37,396 bases of DNA from a virus: positions 1 to 37,396 of IMG/VR virus record IMGVR_UViG_3300042542_002303. One strand, given 5' to 3'. The notes under the pieces were generated by a model. The model did not search any database, was not told the origin of the DNA, and saw nothing but the letters and a program-made list of their open reading frames with translations. The position numbers were made by a program, and so were the translations under genes. Positions 6,378 to 14,179 of this stretch are shown here, one piece after another (within the stretch, counting starts at the first letter, position 1; every line of letters begins with the position of its first letter).

Positions 6378-8612
6378 CTACTCGGTCTTGAGCGCGTAAA
6401 TCTCGCGTGGGCGTCCGCCCGTAGGCTCCTTTGCTACCACGATTGTCCCCTCTTCGGCAAGCCGGTCGACAATCTCGCCCACCAGACGCGCCGGGAGCGC
6501 CCTACAGGCCCGCAAGAGGTCCGACCTGCCCATGGACCCGCCCGATGCCCGCAAAGCGCCTAGGACAAGCTCACACTGCGCCGCATGGTCGTCCCAGCTC
6601 GCCCGACGATTGGCCGCCAGACTCCCTGCAAACACCCTCGCCGACTCTTCGGCCAAGGCCACCGCCACACGAGCGCAATCCTCCGTCACGACAGGCACGT
6701 CCGCTTCGGGTTGCGCCAGCGCGGCAAGGATCATCGCCAACCGGCCGGCAAACTCCGGCAGGCGCGCCAGAACCGCCGGAGGCACATCCTGCCGAGTGCC
6801 ATCGCGCCGCGCCTTGTCAGCGTCGATCTTGCACCTCGTCAACAGGTCACGCGCCGCGTCTTCTTCCGGCATCGTGACCGAGTCGTACAGCCGAAGTTGA
6901 TCCACGCCAGTGTCGACCGTGACCGCAAGGGCCAGGTGCCATGCCTCATGACGCTCACGCACCGCCAGCACGGCCGACCGGACGTCCAGCGGCAGATCGT
7001 CGTCGGGCCTTGTCTCTGGCGGTTGCCAGTCCGGCAGCACCCACTGTGAGCGCATCCACACATGACGACCGACAAAGCCGTCTGCCACGTCGACCGACGT
7101 CAGGACACTGTGCAGGCTCTCCGGCGTTGTCGATCCAAGCACCGTCACGACAGGCGCAATCAAGTCGAGTTTGCCGCCGCCCTTGACGAGAGACACCGCT
7201 GGGGACCACTTGTCTGTGCCCTTCGTGGACAGCTCCGTCAGAGACTGCTTGATGTCCTGCCGATGTGTCGCGGCCCTTGGACCCATCATGTTCCCGAGCT
7301 GCATCCCATACTCGTCAAGCACAAGACACGTCGCCACGCCAGCGCCGACAGCCTTCCTCACGCCGTCGACAAAAGCAGGCCCCGACGAGAAAGAGTTGGG
7401 ACCGCGCAATGCTGGCCAGCACTCGTCGATGACCCGCGAGAGACAAGACTGCGGACGGTTCTTGCCCTCACCCGACGACGCCATGGACACGACGTAGAGG
7501 CTCGACGTCGACCGGCGATACACGAGCCGACGGCCAGCCATCGCCGACCCGAGGGCCAGAAGCGCCGCAATGGTCAGTCCAGGTTGCGGATGGTCCGCCC
7601 CACGGATCACCCAGCCGCAAAACGTGTCGCACAAACCGCCCAGCGCCCTCACATCGGCGAGCATCGCCCAACGTGCGGCGTCCTGCTCGGCTGGCGTCGG
7701 CCCCTTGGGCTTGGCCCTCTCCGGCGTCATGATGATCTCTGGCTCAATCGCCAGCGCGTTGATCTCGTCGACGTAATAGCCGCTGTCTGACTCCATAATC
7801 GCCTTGTCGGCAGGGCTCCGAGGATGCGACGCGCCAGCCCTGAGGCCACGCTCAATCGTGCCCCTCGACTTGCGTTCGCTTTCTCCCTCCCAGCCACGGG
7901 CCACGCTGTAGAGCGCGTCCGCAGCTACGCCGAACGACAGATGGCCCGCGCCGCAGATCTGGCCCAACTTGAATGCCGCACGAACCAGCGCATGGTTGCG
8001 CCCGCCTTTGCCTGTCCGCGCCACCTCGTCGACTTCCTGCCGCAGCGCCGTCTCTGCCCACGATGTCGCAGTGAGAGCAAAAGTCTGGCGCGTCAGTGTG
8101 ATCGCCTGCTGTCGTGGCTTCACCCTGTCCACGATCCACGACGGCAACGGCACCGGGTCAACGTCGTTCGCCCATGCGTAGCCCTTGCCCTCGACGACAG
8201 ACGGGAACGCCACGATGTATCCGCCCTCGCCTCTTGTGTCGGCATCGGGGCTGATAGCGTTAGGGCTTGACTTGGCTGTGTTGGGCAAGCGCACACCCTC
8301 CGGCAGCGCGTAGACGTAGTGCCATCCGCCGCCGCGTGTCCTTGCTATCCACGTCTCTGGCAGGCGCGGCATGATCTCCGACGACGCCGCGTCAATGTCG
8401 ACGACGTAGATGCCAGACACCGAGCCCGTCGCAATCGCCACGTTCGCACCTGGCGTCTTCTCCCACCACGACCGGATCGTGTCCTCGTCCGTCGTCGCGT
8501 CTTTGCACCCGGCAGACCCCGCAAAGGGAATCTTCGACCCCGGAGAGCAAGGGAACACCGCAAGCCCACGGCTGGCATACCAAAGAGCCGCTTCAATATT
8601 GGTCATCGTCAC
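6378..8612 (-). CDS. Bifunctional primase-polymerase with DUF3987-type helicase domain
   Basis: 744 aa. GTG at 8612 is preferred (GAGG seven bases upstream); ATG two codons later is an alternative. Residues 1-165 are an archaeo-eukaryotic primase (Prim-Pol) domain: KIPFAGS near the start, the catalytic DID at 72-74, a GGGWH with the metal-site histidine at about 98, and GEGGYIVAFPS. Residues about 320-620 form a DUF3987-like P-loop domain with Walker A-like ASSGEGKN (about 378-385) and Walker B CLVLDEYG (about 429-436). The last 70 residues form a winged helix related to the separate 5838-6173 protein. It would prime and unwind at the phage origin. The gene follows the helicase gene by 9 bp. 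Confidence 0.92.
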   Translation of the reverse strand: MTMTNIEAALWYASRGLAVFPCSPGSKIPFAGSAGCKDATTDEDTIRSWWEKTPGANVAIATGSVSGIYVVDIDAASSEIMPRLPETWIARTRGGGWHYVYALPEGVRLPNTAKSSPNAISPDADTRGEGGYIVAFPSVVEGKGYAWANDVDPVPLPSWIVDRVKPRQQAITLTRQTFALTATSWAETALRQEVDEVARTGKGGRNHALVRAAFKLGQICGAGHLSFGVAADALYSVARGWEGESERKSRGTIERGLRAGASHPRSPADKAIMESDSGYYVDEINALAIEPEIIMTPERAKPKGPTPAEQDAARWAMLADVRALGGLCDTFCGWVIRGADHPQPGLTIAALLALGSAMAGRRLVYRRSTSSLYVVSMASSGEGKNRPQSCLSRVIDECWPALRGPNSFSSGPAFVDGVRKAVGAGVATCLVLDEYGMQLGNMMGPRAATHRQDIKQSLTELSTKGTDKWSPAVSLVKGGGKLDLIAPVVTVLGSTTPESLHSVLTSVDVADGFVGRHVWMRSQWVLPDWQPPETRPDDDLPLDVRSAVLAVRERHEAWHLALAVTVDTGVDQLRLYDSVTMPEEDAARDLLTRCKIDADKARRDGTRQDVPPAVLARLPEFAGRLAMILAALAQPEADVPVVTEDCARVAVALAEESARVFAGSLAANRRASWDDHAAQCELVLGALRASGGSMGRSDLLRACRALPARLVGEIVDRLAEEGTIVVAKEPTGGRPREIYALKTE

Positions 8613-8621
8613 GCTGTCACC

Positions 8622-10673
8622 TCAAAAGGGAAGATCGTCGTCAGAGGAGAAGAGATGCGGGGTCGTCCACGCGGGCTGTGCCGCTTCGACGATCTCACTG
8701 CTGTGCGCAAGCCATTTGCTGGACCCGATGTGGTTCCCGAGACACTCGCTGCACTGGACGAAGTAGAGCCGTCGTCCAAGGCTGTCCTCTTTCCATGTGA
8801 TCTGAACCTGTGCATCGTGCGTCGAGCACGCTGCACACATCTCGAACATCCGCTCAGCACACACTCGGTCCGCCTCGTTCTCGATAAGACACGTGCCGCA
8901 TGTGCCGCAGAATTGCTTGTCTTGTCCATTGGCAACCGTCGGCCGGAATCCGAGTTGATCGATCTTCGCCATACAGCACGGCGCAAGCCCACCACGCGTC
9001 CCGCTCTCGCCCTCGTCGTCAATCTCACGGCGCTTGCCATGGTAAATGGCGACGACGCGGTCCCACTTGCCATCTTTCTCCGTCTCGACGGCCACCACCG
9101 GCCGCATGTGCCCGTCGTCGAGAAGGACGATGGCATCGTCGACGCTCTCTGGCAGGCGACAACCAACGTGCTCCTCCCACCATCGCATCGCCTTGCGCCA
9201 CGCAAACGAGCCTTCCTCATGCTCGACGCAGACCCACTCCGACACGATCTTGCGCCCGAGCCCGAGCGGCCCACCTGGCGGGTAGTAGTCGATCCGCAGC
9301 GTCGGTGGAGCGTTGTCGTCGCCGGTCTTGTGGTGCTTGCGCCACTCGACAGCGCCGACGTCGTGACGCACGGGCGGAGCCTTGGGCTTCACTTCGAGCG
9401 ACAGCGCCGGCAGGTTGCTCGCCTTGTCGTTCGCCTTGCGCTCTGGCGCGGGCCACTCGTAGCCACAGTGAAGGCAGACGCGCACCGCCGGTGCTTGCTG
9501 CGCAAGACACTGAGGGCAGGTCTTCGTGGGTGCTTCGCCGTCGCTCTTCTTTCCCTTGGGCTTCACCTTGACGTCGTCAATGGGGCCATGCCGAGCGATG
9601 TTCCCGCCGTAGTCCAAAAGCAGGCAATCGGTCTTTCCGTCGGCGAGCCGCATACCGCGCCCGACCATTTGAACGTAGAGAGACGGGCTCATAGTCGGCC
9701 TGACCAACGCCAGCACGTCGACGACAGGCGCATCAAAACCAGTCGTCAGAACGTCGCAGGACGCAAGACACGCAAGTTGCCGCGCCTTGAATCGCCCGAT
9801 GATCTCGTCCCGCTGGCCGCGCTCCGTCTCGCCGGTGATCACGTCGCAGGACACGCCACGGATCTGCATCTCGTTTCGCAGCCGCTTTGCATGGGCCACC
9901 GACGTGCCGAAGATCATGGCCGACGTCCGCCCGCCGTCTAGCGCACCCTTGACGTCGTCGGCGACGATGCCGTTGATCTTGTCGACGTCGCAAGACATCT
10001 CCAAATCCTTCGCCGCAAACTCACCCATGCGGATGCCGACGTCGGATAGGTCTATCTGCTCTCGGACGTACCCCGTCACGACAGGCGACAGCCACCCGTC
10101 ACGAATGAGGCGCTTCACGTCGACGTCATAGGCCACGGCCGTGAAAAGCGCACTGTCCCCTTCAGTCAAGTAGCCCTGCCCGAGACGGTAAGGCGTCGCG
10201 GTGTATCCGAGGATCCGCAGGTCAGGGTTGACTGCTCGCAGGTCGGAGATCATGCGCTGGTATGACGTCGTGTCTTCAGGGCTCAAAAGATGCGCCTCGT
10301 CGATGATCACGACGTCGACATGCCCGAGCCTTGACGTCGACCGAACGATGGATTGGACACCGCAGATCGTGATCTGCTCGATCTCCTTTCGTCCAAGCCC
10401 GGCGCTGTAGATCCCTACCGGGGCCATCGGCCAGACGGACCGCACCGCCTTGGCATCCTGCACGATCAGCTCCGCTCTGTGGGTGGCAATGACGACGCGG
10501 CACCCGAAATCCTGCACAAGCCGCCGCGTCGTCTCTCCGAGCGTCGGGCTCTTGCCGCTTCCCGTCGGCATCACCACAAGGGGGCTGGCTGGCTTCTCTG
10601 GCGTCGACGGCGCACGTTCCCAATACGAAAACACCGCGTCGACTGCCTCTTGCTGGTAGTCCCGTAACTTCAT
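8622..10673 (-). CDS. SF2 DEAH-type helicase with C-terminal zinc ribbons
   Basis: 683 aa from the ATG at 10673 (AAAGGAG upstream); the frame is open to 10736 but would begin inside the promoter region. N-terminal RecA-like domain: RDYQQEAV (Q-motif region), Walker A MPTGSGKS, DEAH in VIIDEAHLL, and motif III-like GYTATP. Second domain: SAMIFGTSVAHAK, LTTGFDAPVVD and motif VI QMVGRGMRLADGK. The C-terminal third holds several CxxC pairs (CPQC, CLHC, CGTC, CAAC, CSEC), suggesting zinc ribbons for DNA binding. Related phage helicases act in replication or recombination. First gene of the leftward replication unit, transcribed from the divergent region 10674-10747. Confidence 0.93.
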   Translation of the reverse strand: MKLRDYQQEAVDAVFSYWERAPSTPEKPASPLVVMPTGSGKSPTLGETTRRLVQDFGCRVVIATHRAELIVQDAKAVRSVWPMAPVGIYSAGLGRKEIEQITICGVQSIVRSTSRLGHVDVVIIDEAHLLSPEDTTSYQRMISDLRAVNPDLRILGYTATPYRLGQGYLTEGDSALFTAVAYDVDVKRLIRDGWLSPVVTGYVREQIDLSDVGIRMGEFAAKDLEMSCDVDKINGIVADDVKGALDGGRTSAMIFGTSVAHAKRLRNEMQIRGVSCDVITGETERGQRDEIIGRFKARQLACLASCDVLTTGFDAPVVDVLALVRPTMSPSLYVQMVGRGMRLADGKTDCLLLDYGGNIARHGPIDDVKVKPKGKKSDGEAPTKTCPQCLAQQAPAVRVCLHCGYEWPAPERKANDKASNLPALSLEVKPKAPPVRHDVGAVEWRKHHKTGDDNAPPTLRIDYYPPGGPLGLGRKIVSEWVCVEHEEGSFAWRKAMRWWEEHVGCRLPESVDDAIVLLDDGHMRPVVAVETEKDGKWDRVVAIYHGKRREIDDEGESGTRGGLAPCCMAKIDQLGFRPTVANGQDKQFCGTCGTCLIENEADRVCAERMFEMCAACSTHDAQVQITWKEDSLGRRLYFVQCSECLGNHIGSSKWLAHSSEIVEAAQPAWTTPHLFSSDDDLPF

Positions 10674-10689
10674 GATCTGTGTTGCTCCT

Positions 10690-10735
10690 TTGTGCTTGAC
10701 ACGTTCTATCGGGGGCCGATAGAAGTCAAGGCACA
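10690..10735. promoter_or_regulatory. Divergent early control region with 21-bp palindrome
   Basis: Between the leftward helicase and the rightward ATPase gene. Palindrome TTCTATCGG-GGG-CCGATAGAA at 10704-10724 (9-bp perfect arms). Rightward promoter: TTGACA (10696-10701), 18-bp spacer, TAGAAG (10720-10725). Leftward candidate: TTGACT (10729-10724) with TAGAAC (10708-10703) at a short 15-bp spacing. The palindrome covers both spacers, so one repressor dimer could block both directions. The GTGCTTGACAC context recurs at the 13591 promoter. Confidence 0.7.
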
Positions 10736-10747
10736 AGAGGAGAACAC

Positions 10748-11470
10748 ATGCAGATCATGAAGCTGGCGCAAGCCATACGGCCTCACGCACCCAAGGTGTT
10801 GGTTTACGGTGACAGTGGCATCGGCAAGACGACGCTGATCGGCAGTCTGCCGGGCCGCGTCCTGATTGTGTCCGCAGAGTCGGGCTTGCTGTCCTTGTCG
10901 TTTGCGTCTGGCGATGACCGCTTTGACGTCGTCGAGATTGAAACCGTTGATGATCTGATTGCCGTTCACAAGCACTTGACCGGCAAGTCGCACGGCTACG
11001 ATTGGGTCGCGCTGGACTCAATCAGTGAGATTGCCGAGGTGGTCCTCACCGCAGAGAAAAAGAAAGTGACCGATCCGCGTCAGGCTTATGGCGCTGTCAT
11101 TGAGCGCGTCACCGCCGCGATGCGGGCTTTCCGTGATCTGCCGATTGGCGTCTATTTCAGCGCCAAGCTGGCCAAGGTGAAGGACGACGCCACGGGCCGG
11201 ATCTCCTACGGGATCTCGATGCCCGGTGCCAAGTTGGGTGACGCCGTCCCCTACCTCTTTGACGAGGTGTTCCGTCTTGTGTGCGTCGACGAAGTCGACC
11301 CCGACGGCAAGCGGGCAGCCGTGCGCTACCTCCAAACTTCCGGCGATGCGCGGAGCATCGCCAAAGACCGCAGCGGGGCTCTCGACCCGCTCGAACCTGC
11401 CGACCTCGGTGCCGTCGTGGCAAAGATGGCGGCTCATGCTGGCGTGGCAGCTTCCACGACGAAGGAGTGA
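10748..11470 (+). CDS. RecA-fold ATPase, Sak4-like single-strand annealing/recombination protein
   Basis: 240 aa, ATG at 10748 with AGAGGAG upstream. Walker A GDSGIGKTT at residues 21-29; Walker B-like YDWVALDSIS near residue 90; an arginine-rich core region follows (VTDPRQAYGAVIERV). This matches the phage nucleotide-binding (AAA_24/Sak4) family, RecA/Rad51-like core ATPases that promote single-strand annealing together with a phage SSB. The next gene is a DUF669-type ssDNA-binding protein, the known partner arrangement. It overlaps that gene's first potential ATG (TGATG). First gene of the rightward early operon. Confidence 0.88.
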   Translation: MQIMKLAQAIRPHAPKVLVYGDSGIGKTTLIGSLPGRVLIVSAESGLLSLSFASGDDRFDVVEIETVDDLIAVHKHLTGKSHGYDWVALDSISEIAEVVLTAEKKKVTDPRQAYGAVIERVTAAMRAFRDLPIGVYFSAKLAKVKDDATGRISYGISMPGAKLGDAVPYLFDEVFRLVCVDEVDPDGKRAAVRYLQTSGDARSIAKDRSGALDPLEPADLGAVVAKMAAHAGVAASTTKE

Positions 11471-11475
11471 TGATC

Positions 11476-11997
11476 ATGTCTGATTGGACCAACGATAACG
11501 ACCCACTTGCCCTTGACTTCGACGTCGCCAGCGTCGAGCGCCGACCGTCCAGCTTCGATCCGCTGCCTGCCGGTGACTACCCTGTCACCGTCAGCAAGAT
11601 CGAGGCGAAGAAGACTCGCGACGAGCAGAGCGTTCAGGCCAATGTGGAGTTGACCGTCGACGACGGCGATCACAGGGGTCGCAAGATCTGGACGCGCATT
11701 ACGCTGCGCACCATCCGCACCGACGAGAAGGGCCAGCAAATGATGGACATTGGCAAGCGCCAGTCTGCCGAGCTGGCCGACGCTTGCGGCGTGACCGGCA
11801 TGAGCCTGTCGCCGTGTGTCGGAGCGCAGATCGTGGTCAAGTTGAAGGTGCGCCCTGCGGCCAACGGCTACGAGGCCAGCAACGACGTCGTCGCGTTCAA
11901 GGTCCGCGCCGGTATCGCTGCGCCTGTCGCCGCCGCCGCCAAGCCCGCCGCATCGGCTCCGACGTCGCGCCCCGGCTTTATGGCCCGCAAGGGCTGA
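11476..11997 (+). CDS. DUF669-type single-stranded DNA-binding protein
   Basis: 173 aa from the ATG at 11476, eight bases after GAAGGAG; an in-frame ATG at 11470 overlaps the preceding stop but is too close to the ribosome site. The body is an OB-fold-like beta barrel (DYPVTVSKIEAKKT, VQANVELTVDDGDHRGRKIWTRITLR) followed by a helix and more strands. A flexible Ala/Pro linker leads to a short C-terminal tip (FMARKG). DUF669 proteins are phage SSB analogues found beside Sak/Sak4 recombinases and helicases, as here. The terminator at 12007 follows directly. Confidence 0.85.
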   Translation: MSDWTNDNDPLALDFDVASVERRPSSFDPLPAGDYPVTVSKIEAKKTRDEQSVQANVELTVDDGDHRGRKIWTRITLRTIRTDEKGQQMMDIGKRQSAELADACGVTGMSLSPCVGAQIVVKLKVRPAANGYEASNDVVAFKVRAGIAAPVAAAAKPAASAPTSRPGFMARKG

Positions 11998-12006
11998 AGT
12001 TACATC

Positions 12007-12040
12007 GCCCCGCACGGTGATCCGTGCGGGGCTTTGCTTT
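12007..12040 (+). terminator. Rho-independent terminator after the ssDNA-binding gene
   Basis: A perfect 11-bp stem GCCCCGCACGG / CCGTGCGGGGC with a 4-base loop, followed by TTTGCTTT on the plus strand. It separates the recombinase/SSB pair from the XRE-led operon, so the latter depends on read-through or on a promoter I cannot see. Confidence 0.85.
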
Positions 12041-12050
12041 GGAGATGCAT

Positions 12051-12305
12051 ATGGCCCGCACCTGGTACGACCGAAAAAACGGAGCCCGCACGATGCTTGA
12101 TGGGACTCGCCTACGCGCTCTCCGTGAGGGTATAGGCATGAGCCTGCCCGACGTGGCCCGTGAAACGCGCTGTAGCGTTGCCTCGCTGTCAGTCTGGGAG
12201 AATGAGGGTGCTTGCCCGTCGACGGAGTCTATCGCCGCGCTGCGGGCATTCTACGGCGATGCTTTGGAAGAATCGGGCGCTCTCACGGTGTCCGATGCCG
12301 GATGA
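12051..12305 (+). CDS. XRE-family helix-turn-helix regulator
   Basis: 84 aa from ATG 12051 (GGAG six bases upstream); ATG 12093 is equally well placed after another GGAG and would give a 70-aa protein that begins at the HTH. The HTH spans LRALREGIGMSLPDVARETRCSVAS with the typical LSVWENEG recognition-helix end, then IAALRAFYG. Such proteins are Cro/CI-like repressors or activators. With no integrase in the genome it is more likely a switch for early genes than a lysogeny repressor. It overlaps the RusA-like gene by 11 bp. Its operator could be one of the palindromes at 10704-10724 or 13582-13602. Confidence 0.85.
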   Translation: MARTWYDRKNGARTMLDGTRLRALREGIGMSLPDVARETRCSVASLSVWENEGACPSTESIAALRAFYGDALEESGALTVSDAG

Positions 12306-12663
12306 CCCCATCGTTCTCAGTGCCCCTTTGCGCGTCGACGCATGGACCAACGTGCGCGGCCACTGGAAGACGACACAGAAGCGCAAGGACCGCGAGAAGC
12401 AGACGACCGCATGGCTGCTCCGCAGCCGTGCGCTGCCTGACCTTCCTGTCGTCGTGACCTTCACGCGAATCAGCCCGCGTGACCTCGACGACGACAACCT
12501 ACCCAGCGCCTTCAAGTACGTCCGCGACGAGATAGCGCGGCACTACGGAACGCACGACGGAACCACCGCGCCGATCACATGGCGCTACCAGCAACGCCGT
12601 GCGCGTGTCGACGAGACGGCGCGTTACGGATTCACGATTGAGATTGAGGAGGAGCAGCGATGA
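12295..12663 (+). CDS. rusA: RusA-like Holliday junction resolvase
   Basis: 122 aa, ATG at 12295. The family core is visible: a basic early region (HWKTTQKRKDREKQTTAWLL), a beta strand VVVTFTRISPR, then the DLDDDNLPSAFKYVRDEIA stretch, corresponding to the R-x-D-x-DN...K...D-L motif whose aspartates bind metal. A second acidic site lies near HYGTHDG. RusA dimers cut four-way junctions, which would debranch replicating DNA before packaging. It sits with Sak4, SSB and an exonuclease, completing a recombination set. It overlaps the next gene by 4 bp. Confidence 0.82.
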   Translation: MPDDPIVLSAPLRVDAWTNVRGHWKTTQKRKDREKQTTAWLLRSRALPDLPVVVTFTRISPRDLDDDNLPSAFKYVRDEIARHYGTHDGTTAPITWRYQQRRARVDETARYGFTIEIEEEQR

Positions 12664-12839
12664 GCAGAATCCACACGCAATACGACAGCCACACAAAAGA
12701 GCTTACACGCAGGGAGGATATGACCTACGTTGAAAGGCAAACGATTGCTCTTGAACGCATCGCCGATTACCTCATGGAGATCGCCAACTGCGTCGATGAC
12801 GACGACACCGTGATCCGTGTTCGCAAGGTCGACGAATGA
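12660..12839 (+). CDS. Small hypothetical protein (59 aa)
   Basis: 59 aa, ATGA overlap with the RusA-like gene, and GAGGAG upstream inside that gene. It has a mixed N-terminus (SRIHTQYDSHTKELTRRED), a central helix (VERQTIALERIADYLMEIA), an acidic DDDD turn and a basic end. It is coupled on both sides (ATGA with the exonuclease at 12836), so it is very likely translated. I recognise no family. Confidence 0.78.
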   Translation: MSRIHTQYDSHTKELTRREDMTYVERQTIALERIADYLMEIANCVDDDDTVIRVRKVDE

Positions 12840-13534
12840 TCCTCTACATCGACACCGAAACCGGCCCGAGCACCCGCCCCGACGTCGTGGCTCACATCGC
12901 AGGAAAACACTACGATCCAAGCGACCTCGACAGGGCCGCCAAAGATGCGGCGAAGGCTCTTGAGAAGACCAGCCTATCGGGCACCTTCGGCGAGCTCTGG
13001 GTCATCTCCTGCGCCACCGACAACGACGAGCCGATGACCTACGTCCGCGACGGGACCGACCCCGACGGCGAGGGGGCCATGCTGCGCCGGTTCGCGGAGG
13101 ACATGATCGACCTCGACAAGGACGTGTCTTTTTCCCGCCACCTTGACGCCATCGTCGCCCATGGCGCGGACTTTGACAGGCACATGATCCGCCAGCGTTG
13201 CACGGCGCACGGTGTCTATCTGCCTGCCGCCGTCGCAGGGTGCAGCCCCGACGGGACGAGCATGACGCCGTGGGATCGGGCCAATCGGTGGCGCTGCACG
13301 ATGGCGCTGTGGACCGGCGACAACCGGGGCCGCGTCAGCCTGGGAGATCTGGCGCTGGCCCTCGCGGTGGACGCGCCGATCAAGGGGGCCGACGGGATCG
13401 ACGGATCACAGGTTTGGCCCCTGATCTGTGCTGGCCAGATCGGCCGCGTGGCGTCCTACTGCGCCGACGACGTGCGCCGGGTGCGGGCGATCTATCAGCG
13501 GATCATGTCCGCCCGTCGGCCTGATCTGATCTGA
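12836..13534 (+). CDS. DEDD-type 3'-5' exonuclease (PolB-exonuclease-like)
   Basis: 232 aa, ATG overlapping the previous stop by 4 bp. Exo I is YIDTET near the N-terminus, Exo II is VAHGADFDRHMIR in the middle, and Exo III is SYCADDVRRVRAIY near the C-terminus. The Tyr four residues before the last Asp places it with DEDDy enzymes. The pattern resembles the predicted exonucleases related to the PolB proofreading domain. No polymerase domain is fused. It could supply end processing for Sak4/SSB recombination or proofreading. A short GATCT tandem repeat follows at the 3' end. Confidence 0.88.
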   Translation: MILYIDTETGPSTRPDVVAHIAGKHYDPSDLDRAAKDAAKALEKTSLSGTFGELWVISCATDNDEPMTYVRDGTDPDGEGAMLRRFAEDMIDLDKDVSFSRHLDAIVAHGADFDRHMIRQRCTAHGVYLPAAVAGCSPDGTSMTPWDRANRWRCTMALWTGDNRGRVSLGDLALALAVDAPIKGADGIDGSQVWPLICAGQIGRVASYCADDVRRVRAIYQRIMSARRPDLI

Positions 13535-13581
13535 TCTGCTTTGATCCACCGCATCCCAATGCGGCCACAGCACAATCAGCA

Positions 13582-13645
13582 CACAAGTGCTTGACACTTG
13601 TGATGATGGTGTGTAGGCTGTGGTTGTGGCCGGCAGGGGTGCCGG
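13582..13645 (+). promoter_or_regulatory. Early promoter with operator palindrome and leader hairpin
   Basis: -35 TTGACA (13591-13596), 17-bp spacer, -10 TAGGCT (13614-13619). A palindrome CACAAGTG-N5-CACTTGTG (13582-13602) covers the -35, an obvious repressor site. The leader has a CCGGCA-GGGG-TGCCGG hairpin (13630-13645) ahead of AGGAG and the ATG at 13667. The 132-bp gap between the exonuclease and this operon holds nothing else that I can see. Confidence 0.75.
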
Positions 13646-13666
13646 GCACGAAACAGGAGAGACACC

Positions 13667-13870
13667 ATGACCAACAGCTACATCCCCCCCGGCGCTGATC
13701 ACTACTGGGGCGCAGACCTCGACCTCCCCGACACCCGCGACGACCCGCCGGAGGACGACCACCAGATCACCGACGAGCAAGCCGAAGCATGGGCCGCCGA
13801 GATGGGCGAGGAGCGCGACATCGAGGACGTGCTGGCCGAGCTGGCAGAAATCTACGGGGTGCCGGTGTGA
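13667..13870 (+). CDS. Small acidic protein of unknown function (67 aa)
   Basis: 67 aa, ATG at 13667 with AGGAG upstream. Extremely acidic: Asp and Glu make up about a third of the residues (DLDLPDTRDDPPEDDHQ, EERDIEDVLAELAEIYG). First gene after a strong regulated promoter. Acidic phage proteins of this sort can mimic DNA and block nucleases or repressors, but I have no family match and that is only a possibility. Confidence 0.8.
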   Translation: MTNSYIPPGADHYWGADLDLPDTRDDPPEDDHQITDEQAEAWAAEMGEERDIEDVLAELAEIYGVPV

Positions 13871-13968
13871 TGTGCCGCACCATGCAGAGGGCCATCGTGG
13901 CCGAAGCCCGTCGCCGCAACCTGCCCGTGTGGGCGTTTCTCTTGCTCCTCGAGGTGACCCATGATTGA
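13870..13968 (+). CDS. Possible 32-aa microprotein
   Basis: ATG at 13870 overlaps the previous stop (TGATG), and its own stop overlaps the next start by 8 bp. The product has a basic first half (MCRTMQRAIVAEARRRNL) and a short hydrophobic run (WAFLLLLEV). It could be a membrane microprotein, or simply a translational bridge between its neighbours. The double coupling is the main support. Confidence 0.45.
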   Translation: MCRTMQRAIVAEARRRNLPVWAFLLLLEVTHD

Positions 13969-14179
13969 CCCCGACCGCTACTTGCCCGATCCCGGCATCG
14001 ACGACAGCCCCACCGACGCCGAGCTTGCCAGCGTCGCAGACGGCGTCGACGTGACCCGATGGGTGATGGATCTCGTCGACACTGGCGAGGACAGTGCGGC
14101 CCTGCTCCGGTGGGCGCAGGACTGCTACCGAGAGATCATGGATGCGGTGGAGCGTAACCGAGAGGAGCGTGATGCGTGA
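13961..14179 (+). CDS. Small acidic hypothetical protein (72 aa)
   Basis: 72 aa, ATG at 13961 with GAGGTGA upstream. Acidic and helical (DAELASVADGVDVTRWVMDLVDTGEDSA, then CYREIMDAVERN); no family recognised. Its end overlaps the start of the cytosine methyltransferase gene by 8 bp, which suggests translational coupling. Confidence 0.75.
   Translation: MIDPDRYLPDPGIDDSPTDAELASVADGVDVTRWVMDLVDTGEDSAALLRWAQDCYREIMDAVERNREERDA

Noticed and set aside
7062-7790. 242-codon plus-strand open frame
   Set aside because: Antisense to the primase-helicase gene, Arg-rich, no ribosome site.
8319-9941. 540-codon open frame on the plus strand
   Set aside because: It lies antisense to the helicase and primase genes, is rich in Arg and His as expected of a GC-rich shadow, has no ribosome site and no recognisable motif.
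12051-12305. XRE protein as evidence of lysogeny
   Set aside because: No integrase, excisionase, partition or attachment site is visible anywhere in the closed genome, so it cannot be called temperate.
13519-13540. GATCT tandem units at the end of the exonuclease gene as a regulatory repeat
   Set aside because: Only three short units spanning the stop codon; too little to support a function.
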